Shown: piece by piece, positions 1 through 12,827 of the stretch
Position numbering within the stretch: the first letter of the stretch is position 1
Layout: each line of letters begins with the position of its first letter
DNA from: Kryptolebias marmoratus
Lineage: Eukaryota; Chordata; Actinopteri; Cyprinodontiformes; Rivulidae
Direction: 5' to 3'
Assembly (NCBI RefSeq): GCF_001649575.2
Contig: NC_051433.1
Coordinates: 16,182,142 to 16,246,141, forward strand
Length of the DNA: 64,000 nucleotides
Program-made: the position numbers and the translations under genes
The notes under the pieces: model-generated
What the model was told of the DNA's origin: nothing
What the model saw: the letters and a program-made list of their open reading frames with translations, nothing else
The model's database searches: none

Positions 1-165
1 TCATAAGGGGTCTTTGGGCTGCACTTCGTCTGGCCCCTCACCTAGGACCTGTCTGCCTTGGGTGACCGTACTAGGGGCATGAAGCCCCTGACAGCATAGC
101 TCCTAGGATCATTGGGACACTCAAACCCCTCCACCACGATAAGGTGGCAGCCCAGGGAGAGGATC
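1..165 (+). mobile_element. LINE 3' end fragment
   Basis: The segment reads like the 3' untranslated end of an abundant teleost non-LTR retrotransposon. It contains the phrases 'ctgcacttcgtctgg', 'cacctaggacctgtctgcc', 'catagctcctaggatcattg' and 'cccctccaccacgataagg', which I recognise from the tails of fish LINE copies. No reverse transcriptase remains. The 5' side runs off the window, so its length is unknown. I do not assign a clade. It may come from the same family as the larger LINE remnant at 5.4-6.85 kb. Confidence 0.6.
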
Positions 166-189
166 AGACTTCGTATCAAATCAATTTTT

Positions 190-325
190 GTTTTTATAAA
201 ACACCTTTCATACATAAATGTGTAATACAAAGTGCTTTACAGCAGGTTAAAAAAAACAAAGGAAAAGCAACAAACAAGCAAACAAGAGCGACACAGAAAA
301 TCAGTTAAAACAGCAGTAAGTGGAA
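190..325. repeat. SINE/LINE-tail-like interspersed repeat
   Basis: The phrases 'aaacacctttcatacataaa' and 'caaagtgctttacagcaggt', followed by an A-rich stretch, resemble a widespread fish repeat. Recognition is from memory of similar sequences, with no alignment, so the family is left open. Confidence 0.35.
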
Positions 326-1639
326 AAAAGATTGAACAATGGCGGTTGTAACATGAAGGGACTGAAATAAGTTTGTGCTCTATGACTGATGTCATGGCTG
401 AGAAGGTATTCACTACTGATAACTATTTGACCAGACTAGCTATTTAACCTTAATCATACCAGTTTGTGTCTACCTCTACCTCAGTTCACACGTTAGCTTC
501 AAGCCTATCACAAAAAAAACAATGTTTCACCATATTAAGGCTGAGCAGAATGACTTTCAATCTCAAAGACTGTATAAAACGATAAACCGCTGATATGAAA
601 CTGGAAGTCGAAGCGGGAACGGGACCAACCTGTAGGCTGGTTCCAGTACACGTTTTAAATCCTGCCCCCTCCACATAAACACATGAGACATTGTTGGTGG
701 TAAAATTTTAAAAACACATCTCAGATCATTTTTTTCAGGTATTGACTCTTGCAGATTCACATAGTTCTTGCCTTGCTGGTGTCTTTTTCTAGTACGCTTA
801 ACTGTAATTAGCTATTTCACAAATAAAAGAAAGCTGATGTGACACCATGATTGTGGGATAGTAGGTGAGACTTAAACACAGACATTCCTTCTGCACAGAC
901 TCTGGTTCCAAAAACAGCAGCTCCATTAGAAGAGGATCTCTTAGCTTCATTCCCCATAAACAACAGACTTGGTTTATCAATATACAGCATGTCTATGATT
1001 CTTCCAGACAGGGTAAGTGATTATCACAATCACAGTTACATTTATATTTATATACATTTATGTTACATCAGAAAAGGTCCTAAAAAGGTAACAAAAAACA
1101 AGTATATACACACAGTAATATGGAAAAACTTCATATTAGAAAAAAATGATAGTAAATATGGAGCTAAGTGTTGCAGATGTAAATTCCCAGTAAAGTGAAA
1201 ATGTTAGGTTTTATAACGTTTAACATTAAATGCATAAAAGGAGTCAATGATGAGCAGCTTGGTTATAAGGGAAGAGATGCCATCGGTTACAGTGCTGGCC
1301 AATAAAAAGGACTTGTGCAGTTCTTTGAGGGACTTGAGCAGTCAGTGAAAAGCACCGTGGGGTCTCCATAGTTCACATGGCAAACTCTCAAACACCCACG
1401 GGGGGTATCCTCCCTCCCTCTCCCGTCATGCCTTAACTGAGGCAAGTGTTGACACAGTGCTGGCCAATCTAATTTTGATTGTCAGGAGCAAGGAATGGTG
1501 ATCCTCCCCCCGCCCCCTTGAGAGCATCAAGTTCATTTCTCTGGTTGCAAAGGGATTTTTTTTTTTCCCTTCCCTATCCCCCCCCACAACTCCCCCCGCC
1601 CCCATCTCCCCACCACTAGAACAATATTCAGCCGTTCCT

Positions 1640-1935
1640 GGGCCTCTCAGAGTGAGCTCACTGGAGTTAATCTCTCAGGCCTCTCTCCTCTCTATTGCTG
1701 CCTCTCTCCCTCTTCTTCTATTCAAAAAGCCATTCGAGAACAGCTTGAATTAGTGACAGTTATTATTCAGACTAATGAGTAAAATCACAAAAGGCAACAA
1801 AAGTGGACTGTGACATCAGCTACACCAGCATTCATAAATCATTCATTATCGGCAAAAAGGGATTTATCATTAAATGGGTGACAGATATAATTTTCTGCAT
1901 CTTATGAAATTTTAATCATCACATACAGCGGAGGT
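1640..1935. promoter_or_regulatory. Candidate conserved non-coding element
   Basis: This block has no repeat signature and no coding frame. It is dense in words typical of developmental enhancers: 'gtgacagttattattcagac', 'aaatcattcatta', 'tttaatcatcac' and TGACAG/TGACAT TALE-like sites. The composition differs from the poly-A/poly-T background on either side. Identification as an enhancer is inference; only cross-species conservation would establish it. Confidence 0.3.
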
Positions 1936-2067
1936 AAAAAAAAAAAAAAAGTCACAGATATCTGCTGGGGTTGTGTGAAACCTTTGGAAGCAAATCTGTG
2001 AAATGTCACTAAGCCTTCATTGTTTTCTGAGATCTGCAGCATCAGAGAAGACAGATGGCCCTCTACA

Positions 2068-2109
2068 CATTCGTGTGTGTGTGTTTGTGTGTGCGGGTGT
2101 GTGTGTGCA
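2068..2109. repeat. Imperfect (GT)n microsatellite
   Basis: An alternating GT run interrupted by 'tttgtg' and 'gcgggt' lies in intergenic DNA. Simple-sequence tract with no coding content. Confidence 0.8.
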
Positions 2110-5100
2110 AGCTATGAAAGGAGAAAAACTCACGTTTATTGAGAACACTGTTTTCAAACTGAATACCTTCTTATGTAAATCTGCATGCAAATACCTCTAT
2201 TCAAACTGATTGAAGAACATAATTATCTTGATTTACCAAATTATTAATACGCAATAAGTAAATTAAGTCATTCATTATTCATGCCTTTTGTGATGTTCTA
2301 ATCCAGTTCAGTGCTTTCCATCATTTTGGAATTAGGTATGCATGATTAGCTAAAAGTAAAATAAAAAATAAATTAAAAACGAACAGCTTTTGTGGGCAGA
2401 ACGTGGAGGGAACTGGTCAATGACAAGCGATTTGAGCCACATGTAATCAAACCCATGCACTTAGAAACATTAGGACAGATGCTCCTTTTCTCAGTGCATT
2501 ATCTGCTACTGAGATGCACTGACAGTCCAGCAGCGTTTGATGATGATGGTGTAACAAAAATCAGATGAAAATGCAGAAATAGGAATGGGTTGGTCAAGCT
2601 AAATGACAACCCTGGAGATGCTCGGCCATCATGCGCTTTAAATCAGCGTTATTGAATTATACCTCTACTGTTATGACAAGGATTTTCAGAGCTTTTAGTG
2701 TTCAAGCAATAACAATTTTAGATGTTGTACATGAACATAAATAACTTGAAATGCACTTTCACAACATGGCCAGATGGAGGCGGTACAACTAAAGGTCCCT
2801 GTTCAGATTTCTTCTCAGTTCTTCATATTTGATAACTTAATTTTGTATTGCTCCACCATTATTGTTACTATTTCAAAAGTCTTTTTATCATCAGCAGTAC
2901 AGTCAGTTAAAATAAGTGTACTTATTTAAAAAAAAAAAACAACTCTGAACTAACTATGTAATGAATCTCAGCTCATGTTAGAGATTTACACAGAAGTACT
3001 ATAAAATGTGTTCCCAGGTTTCTGTTTGTTGTAGATGGTTTAAAGTGTCATTCAGTGAATCCATCCAGGATAATTTCCACAGCTTTGTACCACCTTTTAA
3101 AACAACAAAAAATGTATATTTATAGTCATATCTAAACTTTGAATAAATATCAGCAAAACTTTCCACTTTTCGTTATCACAGTCGTATATTTAATCTTAGC
3201 TTTTGACAAAACCTAATATTTAAAAGTTGTTACTTAATACTTTACGACTTTTTAACAGAAAAATGGTGTTTTCTAATGTGACCACTTGTGACAGATTTAT
3301 CAAATCCTATTTTGTATTTTGAGAAAAGGTAGAACAGAACTTAAAATATAAGATGTAGCTGACACAATTAATGAGCAAGAACCATACAAATAACGTTTTT
3401 TGAGATGTTGTTACCCAAAAGAAGATTTACATAAATTACAAAAATGCACAGTTGGGGATAACCTAAAAGACCACAAAAGTCTTGTTTCTAAAATTAGCAA
3501 ACATCAGTTTGCACTTGAACCGAGAGCACAACTGCAGCTTGTCAGAAGATATCCTGACGTTATGGAAAACAATTTAGAACTGAAAGATCAAAGGTGAAAG
3601 GTCAGAAACATCCTGTCAGGGTCGGTGGGGTCACTGAGGGGGGAAAATTGACCAAATCACAGCTCCTTTAAAGAAAACACAAATTCCTTACAAACAGATA
3701 TTTTTGTGCCTCAAAGAAATTACACATGGCTCCTTTGTGGTTTGAAAAAATGCTTATTCGGAAACTGAGTGGAAGCTACAGCTGAGGGACGGTGGTGGGT
3801 TCGGACATCGGTGCATGATTTGCAAGCTGTCACACGAACGGCTTGCAGATGAAGAGCAGTAGCCCCTCATTCTCCAGCCAGTACTGGGGGCTCCCCACCC
3901 CCTCACTCAAACGCCTCTCCATACCCCTTGGGAGGAGGTCTGTTGCGCTGCGGCCACACTAAATCAACATCGTCCAAATGAGGTGTCACACTTGACCCCC
4001 AGCAGCCTCAGCCCCTCACACGGGTGTCAGAGCCACAATGAGCGACCCTCCATCTCCAGCGCCTGCCTGACACATTATGATTCATGAGAAAGCCTGGGCC
4101 CTGTCAGGACAAAATTACCCCTATCAAAATGCCACCATCAACACATTCATCAACTCCACCTCTGAATCCGCCTTTTTTCTTTCTCTTCAAAAAACAATTC
4201 TTCTCCAAAATCAACATGCTGTGCATGCGCCTGCCCTCTGCCTGGCTAAAAGCACACATTTGCACACGGTCTTACCTCCAGACATCTTACATGCAAATGC
4301 ATGTTCCCACTGATCACCTCACAGCCTTCTGCTTTTTAATGACTCTCTGAGTGATGAACTCTGTGTCCCCCAGGTGTTGGCGAGCCTGTTCTCTGACCTA
4401 CTGACCCAAAACACTCCAAATGTGAACAGGTCCTCACACCTAATAACAAAACAGGAAGAAATCTGCATGGCATGCCCCAGTGAAGCAAAACAGTAAAAGG
4501 CAGAGTGCCTCCCTGCAGCACAAGTTGAATCACATCATCTTCACACTTTGAGACAGTCCAGTTAATTCATCATGATGACTGTGACTTCTGAAGATTGAAG
4601 ATTAAAGATTGAAGATCAGCTCCATCAATGTGGATACAGCTGAGACTTTCATCTTCCTGGCACCACCCTGGGACCAGATCATCTCCAACCTAATCAGCTC
4701 AGCAGATGCTCTCCTGCAAGATAGATGCAAAGGATCAATGACAACAGCCAATCCTGGACCACTCGTAGGACCAGTTATCAAAGACGTTATCACGTCCTTT
4801 GTTACAGTTAGGTGCAATTCAGCCCTTCGTTTTACAAGAACAAGCTACAGCATGTTGGCCCCTTGCTGAGAAAATCATTTACTGTTAGCTGACACTCAGC
4901 TCGACCCACTGAGGCAACCATCTGCTCTAAAAACTTTCCCCTGGGTGATAAAAGCCCTCCAATAAGACAAGTATATCTGTCAACCAATTGGCCTCATCAT
5001 GAGCGCCTGCAAATGTCCATAATCACAAAATCATTGCCGTTAAGAGTGAAACTGTCACTGTCTGTTAGTGAAACTATCAACTACTTCCAAATAGTCTCTT

Positions 5101-5409
5101 GATTCATTATTCATACTTTTGTGACGTCTTTAATCTAAATTGTTTTGAAACACAAGAAGCTGCAAACATGGTATAAAAAGGACAGCAATAGTAACAATGA
5201 AATTCATTGTATTTCAGTGAACAATAACTGTAACGTCTTAGTATTTAGCTTGCTGTAGGAGTATTTTTGTTTTAACATGAAACTGAATTGTTTTGTTTTT
5301 CACTGAATTGGTGCATTTTATTATGATATGTGACTGTGACAGATGACAAATGTGTATTTGTTACATAAAAAATAAATGTTAAAATTTGGTGGTGACACTC
5401 ATGGTGAGA

Positions 5410-6850
5410 GAGCATGGATGGACTTTCTTACAGCCCCCTATCTCATTGACCAAACATTGGAGCTTTCCCTACTGGACAAGAAGGTGGTTCCTTAAGCTGT
5501 CAGGTAGAAGAAAAAGTCCTCATTGTTGTTTGTTTATATGTGCCTAGCAGTAGTTCAAAGTACCCAGCCATCTTGGGAAGGTGAAGTGTTGGAAGGTGTT
5601 CCATCTGGGGACTTGATTGTCCTAATAGGAGACTTCGACGCTCATGTAGGCAATGACAATGTGACCTGAAGGGGCAGGATTTGGAGGAACATCCTGCTCA
5701 GCCTGAATCAGAGTGGCATTGCATTGTTGGACTTTTTCCACTAGTCATAGTTTTTCCAAAATAAAAAAAAAAACATGTTTGAGAATGGGGATGTCCATGA
5801 GTGCTTGAGGCACCAGGGTACCCTGGGAGGCATTTTGTAACTGTGTGAACAAATATATGACTGTGTGTCTTTGGCACTCGGTTAAAAAGAGCAGCTGAGC
5901 TGTCAACTGATCACCACCTGATGGTGTTTCTGATCAGCTGGAACTCAGAGATGAACAGAACCATCGGGCTTAAGAAGATAGTTCTATCCTATATGGGACT
6001 CTGAAGAAGCAATGCAGTTTTCATGTTGGTTGCAAAAGACTGGGTCAGTTTTTTTTTCTCTTACAGAGATGTTTGAAGCTGTGAGAGTTTGCTCAGCAAA
6101 TTTTTTGTGTTCTGTTGACTTAGAGAAGGCTTACAACTGTGTCCTTCATACTGTCCTGTGGAGGGGTACTTCAAGATTATGGCCTTTTGGGGCCCACTCA
6201 GGGCCATTTGTTCCCTGTACAACCACTGCTAGTAATAAGTCAAACTTGTTTTTAAATAAATGTTGGACTTTCCCAGTTTTGTTCTTTGTCACTGTCTCTG
6301 TTCATAGGCAGAATATTTGCAGGCGTTTTATTTCTAGAGGTTTTGAATTTCATTGCTGCTTTTTTGTGGCCAGATCAAGAGGGGACCTCCAGGAGGCATG
6401 GGAGCAGTATGCAGACCAATTTGAAACAGCTGGGATGAAAATCAGCACCTCCAACCCTGAGGTCACGGTCCTCAGCTGGAAAATGGTGGATTACCACCTC
6501 GGGGTTAGGACTGAGCTACTGGCCCAAGTGAGGGAGTTCATGTATCTCAGAGTCTTGTTCAAGAGTGAGGGTAGAACAAAGTGGGAGACTGTGTGAAGAC
6601 AGAGCTCAGTCAAAAGCTGCTGTTTTACCAGTTAGTCTATGTTGCAACCCTTACCTATAATGGAGCTAGGGGCAGTGAATAGAAGCTGAAATAAGTTTCC
6701 TCTGCAGAGTAGCTGGACTCCCAATCAGGATTAGGGTGAGGAGTTTGTCTATTCAGAAGTACTCAGAGTACAATCACTGCTCCTCCACATCACAATGATG
6801 TGATTGAGGTGGTTTGGGCATCTGGTAAGGATGCCTTCTGTTTCATAGCT
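5410..6850 (+). mobile_element. Degenerate APE-type LINE (endonuclease and RT remnants)
   Basis: Two blocks of a fish non-LTR retrotransposon polyprotein survive in several broken frames. Near 5590-5930 there is an endonuclease-like stretch (LIGDFDAHVGND, then LDFF, then STDHHLMVF). Near 6062-6600 there is reverse-transcriptase text (SVDLEKAYN, SNLF, GMKISTSNPEVTVLS, EFMYLRVLFKSEGR), followed by out-of-frame FLCRVAGLPIRIRVRS-like text to about 6830. Stops, frameshifts and internal deletions separate the pieces. The region expected to hold the FADD catalytic aspartates is deleted and reads ARSRGDLQ. The open frame at 6012-6596 is a chance fusion of these pieces. It is a long-dead copy; the clade is not assigned. 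Confidence 0.85.
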
Positions 6851-9800
6851 GCTAATAAGAATACAAAATTTTAATTTGCCCCTGTTGTTCGAAGGTTATT
6901 TATCAATGTTTATATATAAATTTAAGTGCATGTATCCTGGTAAGTGAACCTGTTAAGTTAATGGCAAAGCTGAGGCAATTTTTATAATTTATGCACAACT
7001 AAAGAAAGCGGATTTTGTTTGTGAGACTCTAAATATATTCAAAGTGCAATAAAGACTATAACAGTTATTCTTTTGTTATTCGTTTGAACTGATGCAATCC
7101 TAAATGAGTCAAGTTGACTTCTGTGTCTTTCAGCAGAAGTTTAGCTTTAGCTGTGAGCTTACTGAGGGAAGCTACAGAAAAATTGCATGAGACTTGTCAT
7201 AAGTGAAATCTTTCTGGCTGGGTCAAATCAAGTCTAAAACTTACACTTTTATTAAAAAAATCAGCTTTGTTAATACATTTTTTTATTTAATGGCAAAATA
7301 AAGAAACAGAATAATGTGATTTTGAAAATCAAAACAAATAACTGCGTTGTATGTGTCATTTTAACCTTTACACACAGATTCTCTGACTTCCTCTTTGAAT
7401 TTGTTTCATTTTGTGGTTTGATTTGAAGAAAACCTGTTACCTAGATGAGTCGCGACCAAACGGTTGCAAACAAGCTAAAACACTTTGTTTTCCCTTTACT
7501 TAACATTTAGTACAATTTTTTTGCTTTTAGCAAAATACGACAATAATAAACAAATAAAAAAATGTGAAAAACAACTCATGCAAAACGATGTGGAGTATAT
7601 ACATTCACACAAATACTGCAACCATGCAGGAAAGTTCAAATATGTTTCGAGAAACTCACCCCCTCATGCGACAAATGAAATCCACCACAAGGCCACATCT
7701 TGGTTGGCATCGGTATAGATTCTGAGAAAGGATTTTTTTTAAAGCAAAATCAATTTAGACTGCTCTTTTCAGCATTGTTTTAAAAGTCCAAATGTCAAAA
7801 ATGTTAAAGTCAACTGAGCCTTAACTGTGTCATATTTGTCAGATTTAGTGAAGTGCTTTTGTTGCATTATTAAAAACCTTCAAATTACTTTTTACAAAGA
7901 TCCAAATTAGAAGCTACAAGTGTTGAAATAAAAATGTCTGTTTTTACAGGTTTTGCTTGCCCTCAGTGAGGTCTTTAAATAAAGCTAAAGCTCCTCATTT
8001 ACAGGAAGTTCTCGCTCACACTTGACACAAATATATCTTAACAGAATCAACTGTCTCTAGGCGCTAAAGCCACTGATGTGCAACTATTTCTGTCACAGAT
8101 CACGCAATAAAAGCTGTGTCGAAAATGTCATGCTGTTTAGTAAACAACTGATTGCTTATTAGTGAATGACTGAATGTCTCGGCAACCATTAGCCAACCTC
8201 TCCATGCTCTTAGTAAAGGCCTGTCCGCAAAACTATAATTGTCACTTTGATGGTCCACCTAATAGCCAGAGTTTTGTTCAGTGCAGAGTTTTTAATTCAG
8301 ACAATGTTTTGTCATCTTACTGACTCTTCTTGTTGTGGCTGGTGTGGGTCATGCACTCCGCATAATGATGACAAATGAGGGTCAAACACCTAGGAGTTGT
8401 TGTTTCATGACAGCTCGTATTCATTGTGTAGAAGTTAGACAGGAATCACGTGGTGCGTTCTTGTGTTTTTTTCTTTAAGCTTTAATTTGACTCAGTTTTA
8501 TTCCTTTTTAAATTAACTGTCATCGTGTGCTCTTATTGTGTGAGATGGTTGATTTACTGCGTCGTTCAGTTTATATTTGCACAAAGAAAGACAATTTAAA
8601 CTACTTAGGATGACACATGAATGCAGAAGGGTTGTTCTGCGGACCTTTGTGTTTGGAGAACTTCTGATTCTGTTAAAACAAGAACCTTTCACATCCACAC
8701 AATGGCCTCCCTTTTTTCTTAAACTTTGCACTCGACAAGCGAGGGGCAAATCTGTGTGCGTGCGTGCATATACGAGTGCGCACGTGTGTGCATGTGACCT
8801 CCCTCCCTCTATCCCACCCATCTGCAACAATCACCCTGATGCATATGTGCACCGCTTTCTTTCCTCGAGTAAAAGGAAAACAATGTAAAAGAAGAAAAAG
8901 AAGAAATCATCGAGCTCCTTTACGGGATCCTCCCCTGAGCAGTAAAAGAAAAAAAAAAAGTATCCATGGGAATCTTAGCACGTTAGGCAGGCCTTTCTCC
9001 CTTCTTCTCATCCGCTCTCCCCCGCTGCACCCACGGACCAGTGCAATTGTTTATTTTCTCCCATTGAGGCTTCTCCATTCACTGGCTCTCACATTTACCC
9101 AGCTCAATTGGAGTGAGACAGCACTTATTCGAGGAGAGGAATGCAGCGTTCCACTGACAGAGCAGCAAGAATGCAGCAGAAATAATTAAACTTTTTCCCT
9201 TTTTCTTTTTCCTCCAAGGAGAAGGTACAGCTGAGGGCGAACAACATCAAACCAAACAATGAGGACTGACAAGATTTTCTGCTGTGATGAGTATATCTAC
9301 ACATCACCTTGACACTACAAAGTAAAGGAGGCTTTAAATAATGCACATTGCTAGAAAGTGGAGTGAGGATCTTTTAGGGTGGAGGGGGGTCATTCATTCT
9401 CTGTGCTTTCTTAACAGAAATTCCCTGCAGAACAGTGAGCTGCTCTCTCATCGATAAAAATGTGAAAAATCAAATCAGTGAGCTGAAGCACGAAGGTTAC
9501 CTCTGCTCTGCTTGGAGGAGGGTTAGTTATGGCAGCTTCCTACTCTCTCAATGAGTGTTTACGCTGTTTCTGTCATTTTATGGTCTGTAACCTTTCATCT
9601 AACAGTCGCTGATGAGTTAAACTGAACCCGAGAGGACAGAAAAAACACGCAACCCACATCAACACCAGTGGAAATTTTGATAAAGATGGTTTTTAATTGG
9701 AAGGTCATCAGTACAAAGTGAAGTGTAAAGAACTGGACTCTAATGCGTAACTGAGCATTAAAGCTTTATATCTTTACATAAAAAAGTGGTTTATTATTGC

Positions 9801-12040
9801 TTTGAACATTTTTGTCCTGAGGGTCGTGTTCTGTTCAGTCTGTGTTGTGTTGCTACTATGTGCATGCATTACCCCGGAGCACAAAAGGCAGAGCAGAAAA
9901 GTCAAAATCAAACATTTTGATCTTATAACAACATGATAAACTTTCAGTCATGAAGGTCTGTGAGAAAAAAATCTACCTTTGATTACCTTCAACAGATGCT
10001 GCCGTTTCAGAATTAAACAAACAGAAATAAAACAAAAATGTGACTTTTTTGACTTTTCACCGAAATGAAACGGCAAAATAATGTGCAGTTCGAGTTAGAA
10101 GCAGGTATTCAAAATCCTACAATATCTGATTTTTACACAGTGGAAAAAACAAAAAGGTATTTACTCTCCATTTCTGAGCAGATCTATAGTCGCTGTTTTA
10201 ATCTGTTTAAAAAAAAACACAGAAGAAACTAAATTTCTACCTAAATGTTTTTGCATATTTCTTAACTATTTTTATGTTCTTCCCTTACTTCACAAAGAGG
10301 GTGCCCTTATAAGTGACTCAATATTAGGTAATAAGGCAGTTTCTAATTGAGCTTAAACACGTAATTAACCATTAATAAGCAAAACATCAGATAAAAAGGA
10401 CTTGTTGTTTGACAGATTTGCCAACATTCATCTGTTGTCTTCGTTCTCACAGTTTTCCTGTATTCTTCATAATTTAGATTTGAAATATCAAACATTTGTC
10501 AGAAAGTTACCTGCATGTGAGTGCTACGAGGGTTTGTGGATACAGTGTGTTTGTTTTTGTTGTTTTGTGTATGAAGTTATTTAGTTAAAAAAGTAGGAAA
10601 AAAAAAAGTAAGTGACAAACTGTTTACAAACCCATTAATAACCTCTTTATAAAGTATTAATCAATCATTTATAAAACTTTTCTTTTAGTAAAGTGTTACT
10701 TTTTTTTTTTTTTAGAAATAAACTTCAGTTCTTGAATGCAAGAGCATAAAATTTAAGCTTATCTGAGAAACAGTTCAACCAGCGTGCAGCTCTGTGCTTC
10801 GTTTTTAAAAGAACTACTTCAGTTGCACTTTAGAGCTCATTAAGTAACCTCAAATGACACAATCATTGCATTTTCTTCACCGTTTATCTGCAAACTCACC
10901 GCTTAGACAAAAAAAAAAGGAAAAAAGAAACACTACAGCATAGAAAGCATAGAAGACAATTTGATGCATTTCAACAAAACTTTACTACAAAAAAACACCT
11001 GAAATCTTTCTGGTCTGCCACATTAGGAGGCTGCAAAGTTACCATTTCTGTCAGTATTAAACAAACTATTTAATACTGTTCATTTGCAATTTTTAAACTG
11101 AACTATACCATTTTTTTTACTTTTGTTCAGTGTCGAATGGTCAAATGAATGAGATTGCCTAATGCTGTTGGTGCTAAACCAAAGGGTAAAAAATAAACTT
11201 CTTCTTCTTTTTCTTTCAGCTGTTCACTTTAATTTAGTATTTCATCAGCTAACCCATTTACTCAATAAAATGTAATTATCTCGAACAGGTATTATTTGCC
11301 ACTCTATGAAATGTTTTAAAAAGTCTGGATTAAGAGGAGGAAGTGGAAGAAGGACAAGGAGATGGAAAGTAACATTTGTTTTAAAAACAGAAGCGTTGAG
11401 CAGACTTTAAGTAGCAGGCTGTTAAAACATGTAAATCATACCTGCCCCCTTCTGGTCCCACACACGTACGACACAGTGAGGCAGGAAAAACACTTTCTGT
11501 GGCAGAGATGACAATTGGGCTAAAGATGCTTCTTCTATGTTCAGAGTTAGATTTTGAAAATATTGTGTACTCATACGTGGAGCTAAGGCTTCCGAGACAC
11601 ACTTAAATTCAGCTCCTGTGCATAACTTTTAGTGGGGCAGACATTCATTTCCTGAATCAATAACCACACCAATGTTACAATTTGCATCACATTTTCTGTG
11701 AAAGAAAAGATAGGCTATATGTTGCCTAATATTTATTTTATTCTTTTTTTGCGCACAAAGTTGTCACCTTTTTTTTTCTCTCCCAGGGGTCAAGGTTGTG
11801 TGTCGTGAAAACAGTCCTATCTGATAATTAAATCAGAGAAACAGATGCCTCCCCACCCACATCCTCCCAAAACAGGAGTATTTTTTTATTTTAACTAGGT
11901 AAAAATAAACAGACAAGTGCATGGCTTTCTAGATTAGATTTCTTATTTTATTTGAAGTAAAATTTCTGCAAAACCAAAGGTAAATGGTGGGAAACCTTTA
12001 AAGTAATTCTAAAAAATAAAAAAGTATAGAAGTGATGCTA
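6851..12040. other. Intergenic upstream of GPR25, no gene recognised
   Basis: Mostly AT-rich unique-looking sequence with no recognisable protein. The overlapping frames near 8.5-9.2 kb are low-complexity and antiparallel and show no family motif. Blocks around 8160-8290 and 9030-9190 stand out as repeat-free with balanced composition and are possible regulatory elements. Several homopolymer tracts are present. No tRNA or other RNA gene was seen. Confidence 0.55.
9030..9190. promoter_or_regulatory. Candidate conserved non-coding element
   Basis: Balanced-composition block containing 'gtgcaattgtttattttc', 'cccattgaggcttctcc', 'gctcaattggagtgagac' and 'gcagaaataattaaac'. Forkhead-like (TGTTTATT), homeobox-like (CAATTA/TAATTAA) and E-box-like words are packed together without repeats. 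Function is inference only. Confidence 0.3.
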
Positions 12041-12043
12041 GCA

Positions 12044-12044
12044 N
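12044..12044. other. Ambiguous base (N)
   Basis: A single N sits directly before the AT dinucleotide tract, a typical spot for sequencing or assembly uncertainty. The tract length next to it should not be trusted. Confidence 0.95.

Positions 12045-12111
<67 letters not shown>
12045..12111. repeat. (AT)n microsatellite
   Basis: An uninterrupted AT dinucleotide run of about 66 bases about 0.7 kb upstream of the GPR25 start codon. It abuts a tRNA-like segment on the minus strand and may have grown from the 3' tail of that SINE. Confidence 0.95.
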
Positions 12112-12113
<2 letters not shown>

Positions 12114-12115
12114 CC

Positions 12116-12190
12116 TTTGATTACAGCGCCCACCTGGGCTTGCACCGGCAGCCAGGAGATTACTGCAGAACTGACCACTGATCTACAGCA
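12116..12190 (-). repeat. tRNA-like SINE head (degenerate)
   Basis: Read on the minus strand, the segment begins 'gtagatcagtggtcag', close to a tRNA A box (usual form TRGCNNAGTGG). About 35 bases later comes 'ggtgcaagccc', a weak B box (usual GGTTCGAATCC). The acceptor arms do not pair, so it is not a working tRNA. The AT tract lies where the 3' tail of a minus-strand SINE would be. Call is by pattern only. Confidence 0.4.
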
Positions 12191-12827
12191 GTAGTGGTTG
12201 TATTACTGAGATAAAACCAGCAGAATGTGGAATGTGTCCACGGGGCAGGATATTTTAGGCCCAAACTGTTGGTCTCATTGACTCTGTTGATCACTGCCGA
12301 CAGGCGACATGTTACATCCCCTGACGAACACAGTGACCTGCACCGCCCTATAACTGCAAATAAGTCAAAAACTGAGAATGGATCACCAAAAAGCATTTTT
12401 TAAACTTCATTCAAAATGATCGAAAACACAGAACAAGCCAATGCACAGCAAGCTAAGTAATTAAGTAATTCACAGTTTATTAGGAGGAACTTTGAGAGGC
12501 GAATGATTTTTCTCCACCTGCCTAAGTTAATCCCTGAATAAATTTGCCAGTTTAAAAGAAAGCTTCAAATTACATTTATTTCTTTTATATCTGGAAATTT
12601 TCAGTGTCATGAGAAAAAATTGTTTAGAGGAAGTTTTGCTGACAAACAAAAGAAGACAGCTCTGAGAGTATGAGAGGAAGAGAACTGAAATAGGATCTCA
12701 TTTTTTTCTCTTTGTGGCTTACACCCGTAATATCGAGTGGCAGTGTGTCGAGATGGTTAGACTTGACTGCAGTGGCACAGAACAGCAGCTGCACAACACA
12801 GTCTTTCGCTGATCTCTCAGCCTGGAA

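Larger units (their letters stand above)
326..5400. other. Intergenic, no gene recognised
   Basis: No open frame here resembles a known protein and no splice-bounded coding exon was found. The open frames are short, AT-rich and mutually overlapping. Visible structure is an imperfect GT tract (about 2068-2109), poly-A runs, a short GAAGATT tandem (about 4588-4617), and low-repeat blocks with homeodomain-like TAAT/ATTA content listed separately. It may be the regulatory flank of a gene to the left of the window. Confidence 0.6.

Noticed and set aside
4609..4869. 86-residue plus-strand frame and its antisense partner
   Set aside because: Both strands open over the same bases, no motif, no splice context.
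6012..6596. 194-residue open frame as a gene
   Set aside because: Made of LINE reverse-transcriptase pieces joined by deletions; no functional catalytic motif.
8513..9189. Overlapping frames of 103-141 residues
   Set aside because: Low-complexity, Ser/Lys/Arg-rich, on both strands; no conserved family text.
12116..12190. Working tRNA gene on the minus strand
   Set aside because: Acceptor arms do not pair and the B box is poor; a SINE head is more likely.
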